Shown piece after piece: positions 1 through 8,648 of a stretch of DNA of 55,197 nt. Made by a program: the position numbers and the translations under genes. The notes under the pieces were generated by a model. That model ran no database searches and had not been told where the DNA came from. It worked only from the letters and a program-made list of their open reading frames with translations. Within the stretch, counting starts at the first letter, position 1, and each line of letters opens with the position of its first letter. This DNA comes from Anaerolineae bacterium (lineage in GTDB: Bacteria > Chloroflexota > Anaerolineae > Aggregatilineales > Phototrophicaceae), in contig JAEURA010000191.1 of the NCBI GenBank assembly GCA_016789005.1, forward strand, positions 1 through 55,197, read 5' to 3'.

Positions 1-240
1 ATCGGCGTCCTGATCACGCTGGAGACGCCGACCGCGCCGATGAACAGCGAAGCGGCGGCAGCGGGTTTCTTCCATTCGGCGGTCTGGTCGGCGGACTTTC
101 CGAAGATACAGGTCTTGACCATCGCCGATCTGATGGCGGGCAAGACGCCGCGCCTGCCCAACACGCCCGGCATGTTCCGCAAATCGGACCGGGTGGTCAA
201 GCACGACGAGGAGAACGGCGTGCTGCCGGGATTCGAGTAG
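1..240 (+). CDS. C-terminal fragment of a probable site-specific DNA methyltransferase
   Basis: The reading frame is open from the first base of the window and ends at a TAG, so only the last 79 residues are present. The fragment contains I-T-L-E-x-P-T followed by E-A-A-A-A-G-F and then K-I-Q-V-L-T-I-A-D-L. That series resembles the C-terminal region of many N4/N6 DNA methyltransferases that follow the catalytic domain. The DPPY-type catalytic motif and the SAM-binding motif would lie outside the window, so the call rests on the tail alone. It reads into the VapBC-like pair 27 bases downstream. A restriction-modification or orphan methylation role is inferred, not shown. Confidence 0.6.
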   Translation: MGVLITLETPTAPMNSEAAAAGFFHSAVWSADFPKIQVLTIADLMAGKTPRLPNTPGMFRKSDRVVKHDEENGVLPGFE

Positions 241-267
241 CCTATAGTTGCTGCCAAGGGGTTGAGC

Positions 268-528
268 ATGGACGTTAGCATGAGCATACTTGAACGGGAA
301 ATTATCGAGAAGTTCAGTCAACTGGACAGTGCCGCCCAACGACGAGTGCGGGCGTTGATCGAACGCGAGATTGAGCGAGAAAGTGCGGATGGCGGTCCTG
401 AAGACGTCGATGCATTAGGCTGGCCCATCGGTTTCTTCTCTGCAACCTACGGTTCTATGGCGGATGATCCGATGGATGAGGTCGATAACTCTCATTTGCC
501 GCCGCCTGTTCGTGATGATTTCGAATGA
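268..528 (+). CDS. Probable VapB-type antitoxin
   Basis: This 86-residue protein is acidic at its C-terminus and has a charged helical N-terminal half rich in E and R. It lies directly upstream of a PIN-domain toxin. I chose the ATG at 268 because an AGGGG ribosome-binding site sits six bases before it; a TTG at 262 in the same frame is an alternative. The stop codon overlaps the toxin start as ATGA, which indicates translational coupling. The C-terminal segment (G-W-P-I-G-F-F through P-M-D-E-V) fits an extended toxin-binding tail. Its DNA-binding fold is not recognisable from sequence alone, so the antitoxin call is mainly from context. Confidence 0.7.
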   Translation: MDVSMSILEREIIEKFSQLDSAAQRRVRALIEREIERESADGGPEDVDALGWPIGFFSATYGSMADDPMDEVDNSHLPPPVRDDFE

Positions 529-926
529 AATACCTGCTCGACACAAACCCGTTCATTCGCTATCTGAACGGGCGCGCCCCCCTGCTGACCCGAAAACTGG
601 TGACGGTTCCGCGCCACGATATCGCCATCAGTATCATTACAAAAGCCGAGCTATATTACGGGGCAGCGAAGAGTCAAACACCAGAGCGCTCGCGTGTACG
701 ACAGGATTCGTTCCTGCGTCCATTCCTGGTGCTTCCTTTTGATGATGCGGCTGTCGAGCATTATGCAGTTTTGCATGTCGCCCTCGAACGACAAGGGGCG
801 CCTATCAGTCACCCGGACATGCAGATTGCCGCCATCGCGCTTGCCAATGACCTGATTCTGGTCACCCACAACACCAATGAGTTCAGCCGCATTGCGGGGT
901 TGACATTGGAGGATTGGGAAGTCTGA
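525..926 (+). CDS. vapC: VapC-like PIN-domain ribonuclease toxin
   Basis: This 133-residue protein has PIN-domain hallmarks in order: L-L-D-T-N at residues 4-8 (first metal-binding Asp at 6), I-T-K-A-E-L-Y-Y-G near 38-46 (second acidic residue in AEL), H-P-D-M-Q-I-A-A-I-A-L near 93-103 (third Asp), and T-H-N-T-N-E-F-S-R near the C-terminus. VapC toxins of this family are Mg-dependent endoribonucleases that cut tRNA or rRNA and are neutralised by their VapB partner. The usual G-P-N-D stretch before the third Asp is replaced by S-H-P-D, but the Asp is kept, so the active site looks intact. It is coupled to the antitoxin by a 4-base overlap. Confidence 0.88.
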   Translation: MKYLLDTNPFIRYLNGRAPLLTRKLVTVPRHDIAISIITKAELYYGAAKSQTPERSRVRQDSFLRPFLVLPFDDAAVEHYAVLHVALERQGAPISHPDMQIAAIALANDLILVTHNTNEFSRIAGLTLEDWEV

Positions 927-956
927 GATCTGGTGGCGAAGCCGCTCATCACGAGT

Positions 957-990
957 CTGAGGCGCAGGCGATCTCCCGCCCGCGCCTCAG
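957..990. terminator. Hairpin between convergent genes
   Basis: CTGAGGCG and CGCCTCAG form an 8-bp outer stem, with an inner GGCG/CGCC-like pairing. It lies between the convergent toxin gene and the SnoaL-like gene. There is no clear T-tract on either side, so a role as a bidirectional terminator is only plausible. Confidence 0.4.
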
Positions 991-1000
991 TGTGTCCAGG

Positions 1001-2014
1001 TTACTGTCCCAACATGCCCATCTGCGCGAGGATGGTCATGTTGTCGATCTCGCTCCACTCGCCGGCGATCAGCCCGTCCTCGTTGGCGAAGGCGACCGCG
1101 ATGCCCTCGATGAAGAGCGGTTGGTTGGTCGGCGGCACGACCATGCCCGCCATGTCGAATCCACCTGTGAACGTGCCAGATGCTGTCCAGCGGTAGACCA
1201 CCCAGTTGCCTTCGGCGATGAGGGTGTCGTTGGTGGACACCATATCGGGCATAGCGGCGCGCAGCGCGGCGATCCCCGCTTTGGTCCCCGCCAGGTCGCT
1301 GGCGCTGCCGACGTAGCTGGTGAAGTCCGGCGCATAGGCGGCGTCGAGCGCGTCCAGATCGCCCTGATCATACGCGGCGAGGTTGGCGGTCAGCAGGCGG
1401 TCCTTGAGCGCGGCGGTGAATTCGGCGGTCGTCGCCTGAAGGGTCCACACCGCCGGATCGATCTCGATGACCGGGGGGATCATCCCTTCCGGCGCGGGGA
1501 ACTGACCCAGCTGCGCCGCGAAGCTGAGGGTATCGAAGATTTCCTGATAGCCCGCCAGCTTGCCGTCGTCGGTGAAGGTCAGGATGGCGTTGGAATAGAG
1601 GACCACAGGCTCCCCGGTCGGATCGCTCATCGTGCCGTCGAAGTTCGCCATCGGGTTGGTGAAAGTCCCGGCGAACTCGTAGCGCATCCCAACGTAATTG
1701 CCTTCCGCGACCAGGATCAGCGGGGTGTAGCGCAGGTCGGGCATCGCTGCCAGCACGCCCGCTGCGCCGCCCTTCATGGCTGCCCAGTCCAGGGTGCTGC
1801 CCGCTATGTGGACGGCAAAATCCTCTGAGACGTAGCTGTCGAACTCGTCGAGACGCGCGGCATCAGACATCACTTCCAGCAGCAGGGCGGCGGCGGCTTT
1901 GTTGGCTGCCGTCTGGTCTGTTTGCGCCTGAGCGATGCCGACGATGGGCAGGCTCGCCGCGATGGCGAGTACGATGAATACGAACGCGAACGTCGAACGG
2001 ATGCGGCTGAACAT
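1001..2014 (-). CDS. Secreted protein with two tandem SnoaL-like domains
   Basis: This 337-residue protein starts at the ATG that follows a GGAGG ribosome-binding site by ten bases; the longer in-frame extension to 2080 lacks such a site. Residues 1-30 form a signal peptide (M-F-S-R-I-R, a hydrophobic core, then A-Q-A-Q). Two repeats of a SnoaL/NTF2-like fold follow, roughly residues 35-165 and 200-330. Both contain the pattern D-L/M followed by V/L-L-I-A-E-G-N-x-V-x-x-R/Y. SnoaL-like proteins are small cone-shaped alpha+beta barrels that include polyketide cyclases and many uncharacterised proteins, so the substrate cannot be named. The pairing suggests an internal duplication forming an intramolecular dimer. 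It stands alone, downstream of the pnp terminator. Confidence 0.75.
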   Translation of the reverse strand: MFSRIRSTFAFVFIVLAIAASLPIVGIAQAQTDQTAANKAAAALLLEVMSDAARLDEFDSYVSEDFAVHIAGSTLDWAAMKGGAAGVLAAMPDLRYTPLILVAEGNYVGMRYEFAGTFTNPMANFDGTMSDPTGEPVVLYSNAILTFTDDGKLAGYQEIFDTLSFAAQLGQFPAPEGMIPPVIEIDPAVWTLQATTAEFTAALKDRLLTANLAAYDQGDLDALDAAYAPDFTSYVGSASDLAGTKAGIAALRAAMPDMVSTNDTLIAEGNWVVYRWTASGTFTGGFDMAGMVVPPTNQPLFIEGIAVAFANEDGLIAGEWSEIDNMTILAQMGMLGQ

Positions 2015-2130
2015 GTTGAGTATCCTCCCAGTGATGAACCGTCTGCGCATTTCCAAACTTGTCTGCACGTCTGATATCACTGTAGGATTTCAACGTAAAG
2101 AGATCGTAAAGCCGAAGATCGATCCAGGAT

Positions 2131-2155
2131 CAAAAGAGGCGCTCCGCAGAGCGCC
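2131..2155 (-). terminator. Intrinsic terminator of rpsO-pnp
   Basis: GGCGCTC and GAGCGCC form a 7-bp stem around a 4-base loop. Read on the minus strand the hairpin is followed by TCTTTTGA. It lies 40 bases after the pnp stop codon, in the right orientation. Confidence 0.75.
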
Positions 2156-2194
2156 CCTCGTCATTCCGTCTGTCCTTGTTGTGCGGGTTGAACC

Positions 2195-4465
2195 CTAACG
2201 TCGGTCTCCTCGGTCGCCGCCGCGACGGTCGCCACCGCCGCCGCGACGGTCGCCGCCGCCACCGCGACGGTCGCCGCCGCCACCGCCCGGCGGACGCCGA
2301 TCCCGCGCACGGGCTTCTTCCGCCGTCCAGCCTTCCAGCACCGCCTGACGGCTCAGACGTACCTTGCCATCGGCGGGGGCGTCGGTGACCATGACCATGA
2401 TCTCGTCGCCCAGCGCCACTTCTTCATCCGGCGTTGCGATGCGGCGGTCGGCAAGCTGCGAGATGTGCACCAAGCCCTCGCGCCCCGGCATGAATTCCAC
2501 GAACGCGCCGTAGGGTTCGATGCGCGTCACCTTGCCGGTGTAGATGCGCCCGACCTCGGCTTCTTCGGTCATGCCGCGAATTTCGTTGATCGCCTGCTCG
2601 ACCGTGCGGCCGTCCACGCCTGCCACGAAGATCGTCCCGTCTTCCTGAATGTCGATCTTGACGCCGGTGCGCTCCTGGATGCCGCGAACCGTCTTGCCGC
2701 CTGGTCCGATGACCGCCCCGATCTTCTCCGGGTTGATCTTGATCGATTCCATGCGCGGCGCGTAGGGGCTGAGCGACTTACGCGGCTCAGGGATGGTCTG
2801 CAGGATCAGATCGAGGATGGTCAGGCGTGCGTCTTTCGCCTGCGCGAGCGCCTGCGCCATGACCGCGTCGGTGACGCCTTCGATCTTGATGTCCATTTGC
2901 AGCGCCGTGATGCCGTTGGCAGTGCCGGCGACCTTGAAGTCCATATCGCCGATATGGTCTTCGAGACCCTGGATGTCGGTCAGCACGGCGACGCGCTCGC
3001 CTTCCTTGATTAAGCCCATCGCGATGCCCGCGACCGGGCGCCTGATCGGCACGCCGGCGTCCATCAGCGCCAGCGTGCTGCCGCACACCGACGCCATCGA
3101 GGTGCTGCCGTTGCTGCTCAGCACTTCACTGACCAGGCGGATCGTGTACGGGAAGACATCTTCGCCGGGGATCATCGCCCGCAGCGCCGCTTCTGCCAGC
3201 GCGCCATGCCCGATTTCGCGGCGTTTCGGTCCGCGCAGGGGAGAGGTCTCGCCGGTGGAGAAGGGCGGGAAATTGTAGTGATGCATGTAGCGCTTGTTCT
3301 CTTCAGGACTCAGCGTGTCGAGTTCCTGCGAGTCGCGCGGGGTGCCCAGCGTGGCGAAGGTCAGGACCTGTGTCTGCCCGCGCTTGAACAAGCCGGTGCC
3401 ATGAACGCGCGGCACCAGCCCGACATCTGCCGCCAGCGGGCGAATCTGGGTGTAGTTGCGTCCATCCGGGCGCACTCCGTCCTCGACAATGCGGCGGCGG
3501 ACTTCTTCGGCGATGAGCGAGTCGAAAGCGTCGCCGAACTGGTTTTCGTCGAAGGTGGCATATTCGCCAACGCCTTCTTCGTCATCCATCGGCACGGGAC
3601 GTTCCCGATATTCGCTGATCAGCTGTTCGCGCAGGGCGTCGAGCGCTTCGTTGCGCCCGCTCCGGTCGGTGGTCGTGGCGATGACTTCGCGAACCCCCGC
3701 CCGCGCCTTCTGCTGCATGGCATCGTCCCAGGTCTGCGCCGGCTTGGCGATGGAGATCTGCGCCTTCGCCTTGCCCAGACGCGCCTGCATCTCCAGTTGA
3801 AGCTCAATGAGCGGCTGAATCGAGTCGTGCGCCAGACGCAGCGCCCGAAGCATGGTCTCCTCGTCCACCTCGTCGGCGGCGCATTCGACCATGTTGATGG
3901 CGTCCCTGGTGCCGGATACGCGCAGGTCGAGGCTGCTGTTGACCATCTGCGAAATCGTCGGATTGACCACCAGCTGCCCGTCGATCAAACCGATGCGCAC
4001 GCCGGCGACCGGTCCGTTCCAGGGAACATTGGAGATCATCAGGGCGGCGCTGGCGGCAACGATGCCGAGCATGTCGATCTGGTGTTCCTGATCGTGGCTG
4101 AACGCCGACAGGATGATCTGCACTTCGTTGCGCATGCCATCAGGAAACAGCGGACGCAGCGTGCGATCGACCACGCGCGAATTGAGGATCGCCTGTTCGG
4201 AAGGTCGCCCTTCGCGGCGGAAGAAGCTGCCAGGGATGCGCCCGGCGGCGTAGAGTTTCTCTTCGTAATCGACGCTCAGCGGGAAGAAGTCGATGCCGGG
4301 GCGGATCGACTTGCTCATCGTCGCCGTGGCGAAGACCTGCGATTCAGCGAGCTGCACGGTGACCGCGCCGCCCGCCTGTTCCGCATATCTGCCCGTCTCG
4401 ATGACGACTTCCTGACCGTTGACGGTTGTGCTGAAGCGGTGGATGTCCCCCATGGTACCGGTCAT
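2195..4465 (-). CDS. pnp: Polyribonucleotide nucleotidyltransferase (PNPase)
   Basis: PNPase degrades RNA 3' to 5' by phosphorolysis and works as a trimer in the degradosome. The protein is 756 residues. The first RNase PH domain covers about 15-145, a helical linker follows, and the second RNase PH domain (about 325-475) carries the catalytic stretch L-T-D-I-Q-G-L-E-D-H with G-D-M-D-F-K-V-A-G. A KH domain has I-G-A-V-I-G-P-G-G-K near 578-587, and an S1 domain runs from about 640 to 710. The tail from about 721 is a repeat of G-G-G-G-D-R-R. The start is uncertain: ATG at 4465 or the ATG at 4453 (M-G-D-I-H-R); neither has a strong ribosome-binding site. It is downstream of rpsO in the usual bacterial order. 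Confidence 0.97.
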   Translation of the reverse strand: MTGTMGDIHRFSTTVNGQEVVIETGRYAEQAGGAVTVQLAESQVFATATMSKSIRPGIDFFPLSVDYEEKLYAAGRIPGSFFRREGRPSEQAILNSRVVDRTLRPLFPDGMRNEVQIILSAFSHDQEHQIDMLGIVAASAALMISNVPWNGPVAGVRIGLIDGQLVVNPTISQMVNSSLDLRVSGTRDAINMVECAADEVDEETMLRALRLAHDSIQPLIELQLEMQARLGKAKAQISIAKPAQTWDDAMQQKARAGVREVIATTTDRSGRNEALDALREQLISEYRERPVPMDDEEGVGEYATFDENQFGDAFDSLIAEEVRRRIVEDGVRPDGRNYTQIRPLAADVGLVPRVHGTGLFKRGQTQVLTFATLGTPRDSQELDTLSPEENKRYMHHYNFPPFSTGETSPLRGPKRREIGHGALAEAALRAMIPGEDVFPYTIRLVSEVLSSNGSTSMASVCGSTLALMDAGVPIRRPVAGIAMGLIKEGERVAVLTDIQGLEDHIGDMDFKVAGTANGITALQMDIKIEGVTDAVMAQALAQAKDARLTILDLILQTIPEPRKSLSPYAPRMESIKINPEKIGAVIGPGGKTVRGIQERTGVKIDIQEDGTIFVAGVDGRTVEQAINEIRGMTEEAEVGRIYTGKVTRIEPYGAFVEFMPGREGLVHISQLADRRIATPDEEVALGDEIMVMVTDAPADGKVRLSRQAVLEGWTAEEARARDRRPPGGGGGDRRGGGGDRRGGGGDRRGGDRGDRR
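2199..2290. repeat. In-frame tandem repeat encoding the PNPase DRR/Gly tail
   Basis: A unit of about 21 bases coding for G-G-G-G-D-R-R is repeated three times, followed by shortened copies (G-G-D-R-G-D-R-R). The sequence is a run of CGCCGCCGC and CGACGG blocks. It is a likely site of replication slippage and length variation. Confidence 0.85.
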
Positions 4466-4513
4466 GATATTTGTGTACGACTCCCTATAAAGGCGATACG
4501 CCCAGCACAGGGG

Positions 4514-4783
4514 TTAGCGGCGCAGACCGAGGCGCTGGAGCAGCGCGGTGTAGGATTCGGGATCGGTCTTGCTGAGATAGCGCAGGTGACGGCGCCGCTG
4601 ACCCACCAGTTTGAGCAGACCGCGACGCGAGTGTTGGTCTTGCTGGAAGTTCTTGAGATGTTCGGTGAGCTGCTGGATACGGCGGGTCAGCAGGGCGATT
4701 TGCACCTGCGCCGAGCCGGTATCTCCGTCATGCAGCCCATATTCCTGGATGATCTGGTCTTTTTCTTGCTTGGTAAGCGCCAT
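4514..4783 (-). CDS. rpsO: Small ribosomal subunit protein uS15
   Basis: This 89-residue protein is the usual length of S15, which binds the central domain of 16S rRNA. The family motifs are G-D-T-G-S-A-Q-V-Q near residues 20-28, H-S-R-R-G-L-L near 50-56, and R-R-H-L-R-Y-L near 65-71. The ATG at 4783 is preceded by GGAAGGA; the longer open frame upstream is leader RNA. rpsO lies upstream of pnp with 48 bases between them, the classic co-transcribed pair, and the two share one promoter at 4856-4884. Confidence 0.97.
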   Translation of the reverse strand: MALTKQEKDQIIQEYGLHDGDTGSAQVQIALLTRRIQQLTEHLKNFQQDQHSRRGLLKLVGQRRRHLRYLSKTDPESYTALLQRLGLRR

Positions 4784-4809
4784 GAGCTGAGTCCTTCCTT
4801 GGCTGGACA

Positions 4810-4839
4810 CCGGATGCATCGGACGGATTGACGCATCGG
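4810..4839 (-). promoter_or_regulatory. rpsO leader hairpin, possible S15 autoregulatory site
   Basis: Between the promoter and the rpsO ribosome-binding site the transcript can fold CCGATGC against GCATCCGG, a 7-bp stem with one bulged base. In several bacteria S15 represses its own translation by binding a structured leader. This position fits such a site, but no family-specific S15-binding motif can be confirmed by eye. Confidence 0.35.
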
Positions 4840-4855
4840 TCAGAGTAACTTTTTT

Positions 4856-4884
4856 AGTATAGCAGAAGCTATTCTGCTTGCTAA
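4856..4884 (-). promoter_or_regulatory. Sigma70-type promoter of rpsO-pnp
   Basis: On the minus strand TTAGCA (-35) and TATACT (-10) are separated by 17 bases. The predicted start gives a leader of about 65 nucleotides before rpsO. Confidence 0.65.
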
Positions 4885-4997
4885 GGATCACTCCATGTTA
4901 TGAAGTTTGTCATGAGTTGCTCACAAAAATGTGCAACATGCCCTAGTGCCAAGCGAAACTGAAATGTGCAGAATATATGAAAATGTGCCGATCTTAC

Positions 4998-5026
4998 TTT
5001 TTATTTTACGAGACCTCGTGTATAGT
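4998..5026 (+). promoter_or_regulatory. Possible gdhA promoter
   Basis: TATAGT at 5021-5026 is a good -10 hexamer; TTTTTA lies 17 bases upstream as a weak -35. The stretch 4870-5104 is markedly AT-richer than its surroundings and contains no gene. It forms the divergent promoter region of rpsO and gdhA. Confidence 0.4.
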
Positions 5027-5104
5027 GACCAGTGAAAAGCTCGAAAATCTAGCCACTGTGACCAACTAACCGGCGCAGTATCGTCATGAGGAGCAGAGAA
5101 GCTT

Positions 5105-6388
5105 ATGGTGGTCGCCTATAACCATGCGCAGCGCGCCAAGACCAGTGTCTATGCCGACGCCCTGGAGCAGTACAACCGCGCTGTCAATTATTTGAATATT
5201 GATGACGCCCTGATTGATTTCATGCGCTACCCCCGCCGGGAGTTCACCGTCAATTTCCCGGTTCGGCGCGATAACGGCTCGGTGGAGATGTTCACTGGCT
5301 ATCGCGTTCACCACAGCACGGTGCTGGGACCCTCCAAGGGGGGTATTCGCTACAGTCTCGCCGTCGATCTCGACGAAGTGCGAGCGCTGGCGATGTGGAT
5401 GACCTGGAAGTGTGCGCTGGTCGGGCTGCCCTATGGCGGCGCCAAGGGCGGTGTCGTGGTCGATCCGAAGAAGATGTCGCAGGGCGAGCTGGAACGGCTG
5501 ACGCGCCGCTACGCCGCCGAGTTGATCCCGCTCATCTCGCCGCACGCTGACATTCCCGCGCCCGACATGGGCACCAACGGGCAGACGATGGCGTGGTTCA
5601 TGGATACCTACAGCATGACCGTCGGCTACTCCGTCCCGGCGATTGTCACCGGCAAGCCGGTCATCATCGGCGGCAGCCAGGGGCGTGTCGAGGCGACCGG
5701 GCGCGGCACGATTGTGGTCATGATCGAGGCGCTCAAGGGGCGCAGCTGGTGGAAATCGATCCCCGGCGAGACCCGTCTGATCGTCCAGGGCTTCGGCAAT
5801 GTCGGCGCGAATGCTGCCGAATATGCCCAGACGCTCGGCTTCAAGATTGTCGGTGTGAGCGACGTGAGCGGCGGCGTCTACAACCCGGACGGGCTGGACA
5901 TCCACAGTCTGCGCGAATATGTCGACCGCAACGGCACGCTGGAAGGCAGCGACTTCGGCGAATCGGTCAGCAATGAAGAATTGCTGGCGCTGCCCTGTGA
6001 TGTGCTGATCCCGGCGGCGATGGAAGGGCAGATCACCCGCCACAATGCGCATCTTGTCAAAGCGAAGATGATCGTCGAAGGCGCGAATGGTCCGACGACG
6101 CCGGAAGCGGATGACATCCTCAACGACATGGGCGTGTTCGTCGTGCCCGACATCCTGGCGAATGCCGGCGGCGTCGTGGTCAGCTACTTCGAATGGGTGC
6201 AGGACCTTCAGTCGTTCTTCTGGGATACTGAAGAGGTCTTCCGTCAGCTTCAGCGCAAGATGGCGCAGTCCTACTACGCCACCGAATCCACCGCCGACAA
6301 GCACAAGGTCCCGATGCGCATCGCCGCGCAAATTCTGGCGATTCGGCGCGTCGCCGACGCTCTCAAGACGCGCGGGTTCTATCCCTAG
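5105..6388 (+). CDS. gdhA: Glutamate dehydrogenase
   Basis: It catalyses the reversible oxidative deamination of glutamate to 2-oxoglutarate and ammonia with NAD(P). The 427-residue length matches the hexameric GDH family. The signature L-P-Y-G-G-A-K-G-G is at residues 108-116, with catalytic Lys114. The P-A-P-D-M-G-T substrate-site stretch is at 151-157 and the dinucleotide-binding G-F-G-N-V-G at 229-234. The ATG at 5105 follows a GAGGAG about a dozen bases upstream. It is transcribed alone, with a strong hairpin after the stop. Cofactor preference (NAD or NADP) cannot be settled by reading. With tryptophanase and the 2-oxoacid oxidoreductase in this window it fits amino-acid catabolism. Confidence 0.95.
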   Translation: MVVAYNHAQRAKTSVYADALEQYNRAVNYLNIDDALIDFMRYPRREFTVNFPVRRDNGSVEMFTGYRVHHSTVLGPSKGGIRYSLAVDLDEVRALAMWMTWKCALVGLPYGGAKGGVVVDPKKMSQGELERLTRRYAAELIPLISPHADIPAPDMGTNGQTMAWFMDTYSMTVGYSVPAIVTGKPVIIGGSQGRVEATGRGTIVVMIEALKGRSWWKSIPGETRLIVQGFGNVGANAAEYAQTLGFKIVGVSDVSGGVYNPDGLDIHSLREYVDRNGTLEGSDFGESVSNEELLALPCDVLIPAAMEGQITRHNAHLVKAKMIVEGANGPTTPEADDILNDMGVFVVPDILANAGGVVVSYFEWVQDLQSFFWDTEEVFRQLQRKMAQSYYATESTADKHKVPMRIAAQILAIRRVADALKTRGFYP

Positions 6389-6425
6389 ACTTCAATACTT
6401 CAGGCTTCCTCGGTTTCACAGCCGT

Positions 6426-6475
6426 CTCACCCTCACATCTGCCGGTTTCGCCGGTGGGTGTGGGGGTGAGGTCTT
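6426..6475 (+). terminator. Long hairpin after gdhA, related to the CCTCACCC palindromes
   Basis: The stem starting CTCACCC at 6426 pairs with GGGTGAG ending at 6470. About 20 pairs form, several of them G-T, around a TTTC-type loop. GTCTTTT follows, so it can terminate gdhA. Its ends match the CCTCACCCC...GGGGTGAGG palindromes at 29619-29784. Confidence 0.7.
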
Positions 6476-6548
6476 TTCGTGGTAGGATTCGCTGAGCAGG
6501 ACCTCGCTGCATGACTTCATGATCATGGAATGAGAACGATAGACGCCG

Positions 6549-8648
6549 ATGGCATGGATGAAACGCATCAATGATATGTTCGGCGCGCCGGTTGGAAGCC
6601 CCTTCGACGGCGCGCTTGCCGAAGCCCGGCGCGCCCGCTGCGGCGGCGATGCCGCCGGGGCGCTGGAACGCATCCAGCATGCCGAGAAACTAGCGAGCTA
6701 TGGCGAACAGACCACCGATGTCGCCTTCGAGCGCGGGCGCATCCTGGTCGATCTGCGCCGCCTCGACGAGGCGCAGGACGTGTTTGACCGGATGCAGCGC
6801 GGAGCGTCGGGAGAGCGCGCCAAGGCGCTGGTCCAGATCGGCTTGGGCGAACTGGCGGCAGCCCGGGGCGACCAGGATGCGGCACGTACGGCGTTTGAAG
6901 CGGCGGTCAACCTGACGCGCGGCGGCAGTTCCATCGGCTTCAGCGACGTTGCGGCGCTCTCGCGCGGGCTGCTGGCGGATGCTGCCCTGCGTGACGGTGG
7001 GGGGCGCTATGCCGATCATCTACTGCGCGAGGCGCTGTCCATGCTGCCGCTGGAAGCGGATCGCGGGCTGCGCGGTTGGCTGACCGGTTTGCAGGGAGAA
7101 GCGGCGCTGGAGAACGGGCAGATCGCCCAGGGGATGACCCTGCTGGATCAGGCGATGGCGCTGAGCACGGCAGCCGGATGCCGGGTAGACAGCCGGCGTT
7201 GGGCGGCGCGGATGGGCGAACGTGCGCTGGCGGAAGGGCGCGTAGAAGATGCTCACGCCGCCTTCGCGCGTGTGCTGAGCCTGTATCCGGCAGAAGCCGC
7301 CAGCGGAGACTTCTGCGATGCGCTGGTGGGCATGAGCCAGGCGGCGCTGGCGCTGCGTGATGCGCAGCAGCACGACGCGGCGCTGCGCTATGCCGAGAGG
7401 GGGTTGAAGATCGCCGAAGCGCTTCAGGACAGCCGCCGAATCGGGCGGGCGCACGGCGTCGTCGGCGAGGCGCTCAAGGCAATTGGGCGCAGCGAAGAGG
7501 CGCTGCCTCATCTGCGGGCGGTGCTGGCTGGCGCTGCCGATGCGACGCTTTCGGCGCGCCGCGCGCTGGGTGGAGCGCTGTTCGCGGTGGGCGAACATGC
7601 GGCGGCGCTGGCGACCTATGAGGACGCCATCACCCGCGCCGATCATCACGGTTCGCCCCTGGAACGCGCCGATCTTCGCCGCGATCTGGGGCTGGCGCGC
7701 TGGCGTCTGCGCGACTATTCCGGCGCGATCCAAGCCTGGACGACCGCCGCGCCGCTGTACGAAGAAGCCAACAGCATGGCGCAGGCAGCGCGCATTCACG
7801 TCGATATTGCCAATGCGCGGCGCTGTCTGGGCGCGCGCGCCCGCGCTGTCAAGGACATCGAACATGCGCTGATGCAGCTCAATGCCGTCGAGCGCGAGGA
7901 TGTCGAGACGCGCGGCGTGGTGCTGGCGAACGCCGCCATGATCTACGCGGAAGGGGCGGACGCCGAATCGGCGGATTCGTTTTTCAAGGAAGCCGTTGAA
8001 CTGGCGGCGGCGGCGGGCGACCGCGCCGCGCAGGCGACGCGCCTGGGAAACTACGGCTGGTTTCTGCTGCTCGTCGGACGCCCGCGCCGGGCGCAGACCA
8101 CCCTGGAGCAGGCGCTTGCCATCAGCCAGGAGCTTGGGTTGAAGCTTCAGGAAGCAGTCGAGACGGATAACCTGGGCTTGGTCCATGACGCGCTGGGGGA
8201 GTACCCCCGCGCGCTCGAACGGCATCAGCGCGCTCAGATACTCACCTCGGACCCGGAATGGACGGCGGTCTTTCGGGTCAGCACCGCCAATACGCTGACG
8301 GCGCTGGGGCGCGCTGACGAGGCGCTGGCGCTGGTTGAACAGGCGCTCGCGGCAGTGCGGGCGGGCGGCAGCGGCGAAGAGACGCTGATCGCTGCGCTCG
8401 TCGCCCAGACGCGAGCAAACCTCGCTGCCGGGCGGTTGGCAGGCGTCGACGCTGCTCTCGAAGAAGCCATCACCCACGCCCGCAAGCTGGATCATCGCCG
8501 GCTGCTTGCCGAAGCGCTGGCGGAACGCAGCCGCCTGCACTCCCGGCAGGGCGACCGCGAGGCGGCTGGCGTTTCCTGGACGGAGGCGCAGAAGCTCTAC
8601 CTGCTGCTGCACATGCCGCAGGGCAAATTGTCGCCCGACTGGCTCTGA
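6549..8648 (+). CDS. Large tetratricopeptide (TPR) repeat protein
   Basis: This 699-residue protein is built almost entirely of helical repeats rich in Ala, with the TPR spacing of small residues and repeated A-L-x-x-x-E-x-A-L-A patterns. Examples are the segments near residues 440-470 and 490-540. TPR superhelices bind peptides or partner proteins. There is no signal peptide, membrane segment or catalytic motif, so it should be a cytoplasmic scaffold or regulatory protein. The ATG at 6549 has a second in-frame ATG three codons later and no strong ribosome-binding site. Its stop codon abuts the convergent hydrolase gene. No specific role can be given. Confidence 0.8.
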   Translation: MAWMKRINDMFGAPVGSPFDGALAEARRARCGGDAAGALERIQHAEKLASYGEQTTDVAFERGRILVDLRRLDEAQDVFDRMQRGASGERAKALVQIGLGELAAARGDQDAARTAFEAAVNLTRGGSSIGFSDVAALSRGLLADAALRDGGGRYADHLLREALSMLPLEADRGLRGWLTGLQGEAALENGQIAQGMTLLDQAMALSTAAGCRVDSRRWAARMGERALAEGRVEDAHAAFARVLSLYPAEAASGDFCDALVGMSQAALALRDAQQHDAALRYAERGLKIAEALQDSRRIGRAHGVVGEALKAIGRSEEALPHLRAVLAGAADATLSARRALGGALFAVGEHAAALATYEDAITRADHHGSPLERADLRRDLGLARWRLRDYSGAIQAWTTAAPLYEEANSMAQAARIHVDIANARRCLGARARAVKDIEHALMQLNAVEREDVETRGVVLANAAMIYAEGADAESADSFFKEAVELAAAAGDRAAQATRLGNYGWFLLLVGRPRRAQTTLEQALAISQELGLKLQEAVETDNLGLVHDALGEYPRALERHQRAQILTSDPEWTAVFRVSTANTLTALGRADEALALVEQALAAVRAGGSGEETLIAALVAQTRANLAAGRLAGVDAALEEAITHARKLDHRRLLAEALAERSRLHSRQGDREAAGVSWTEAQKLYLLLHMPQGKLSPDWL

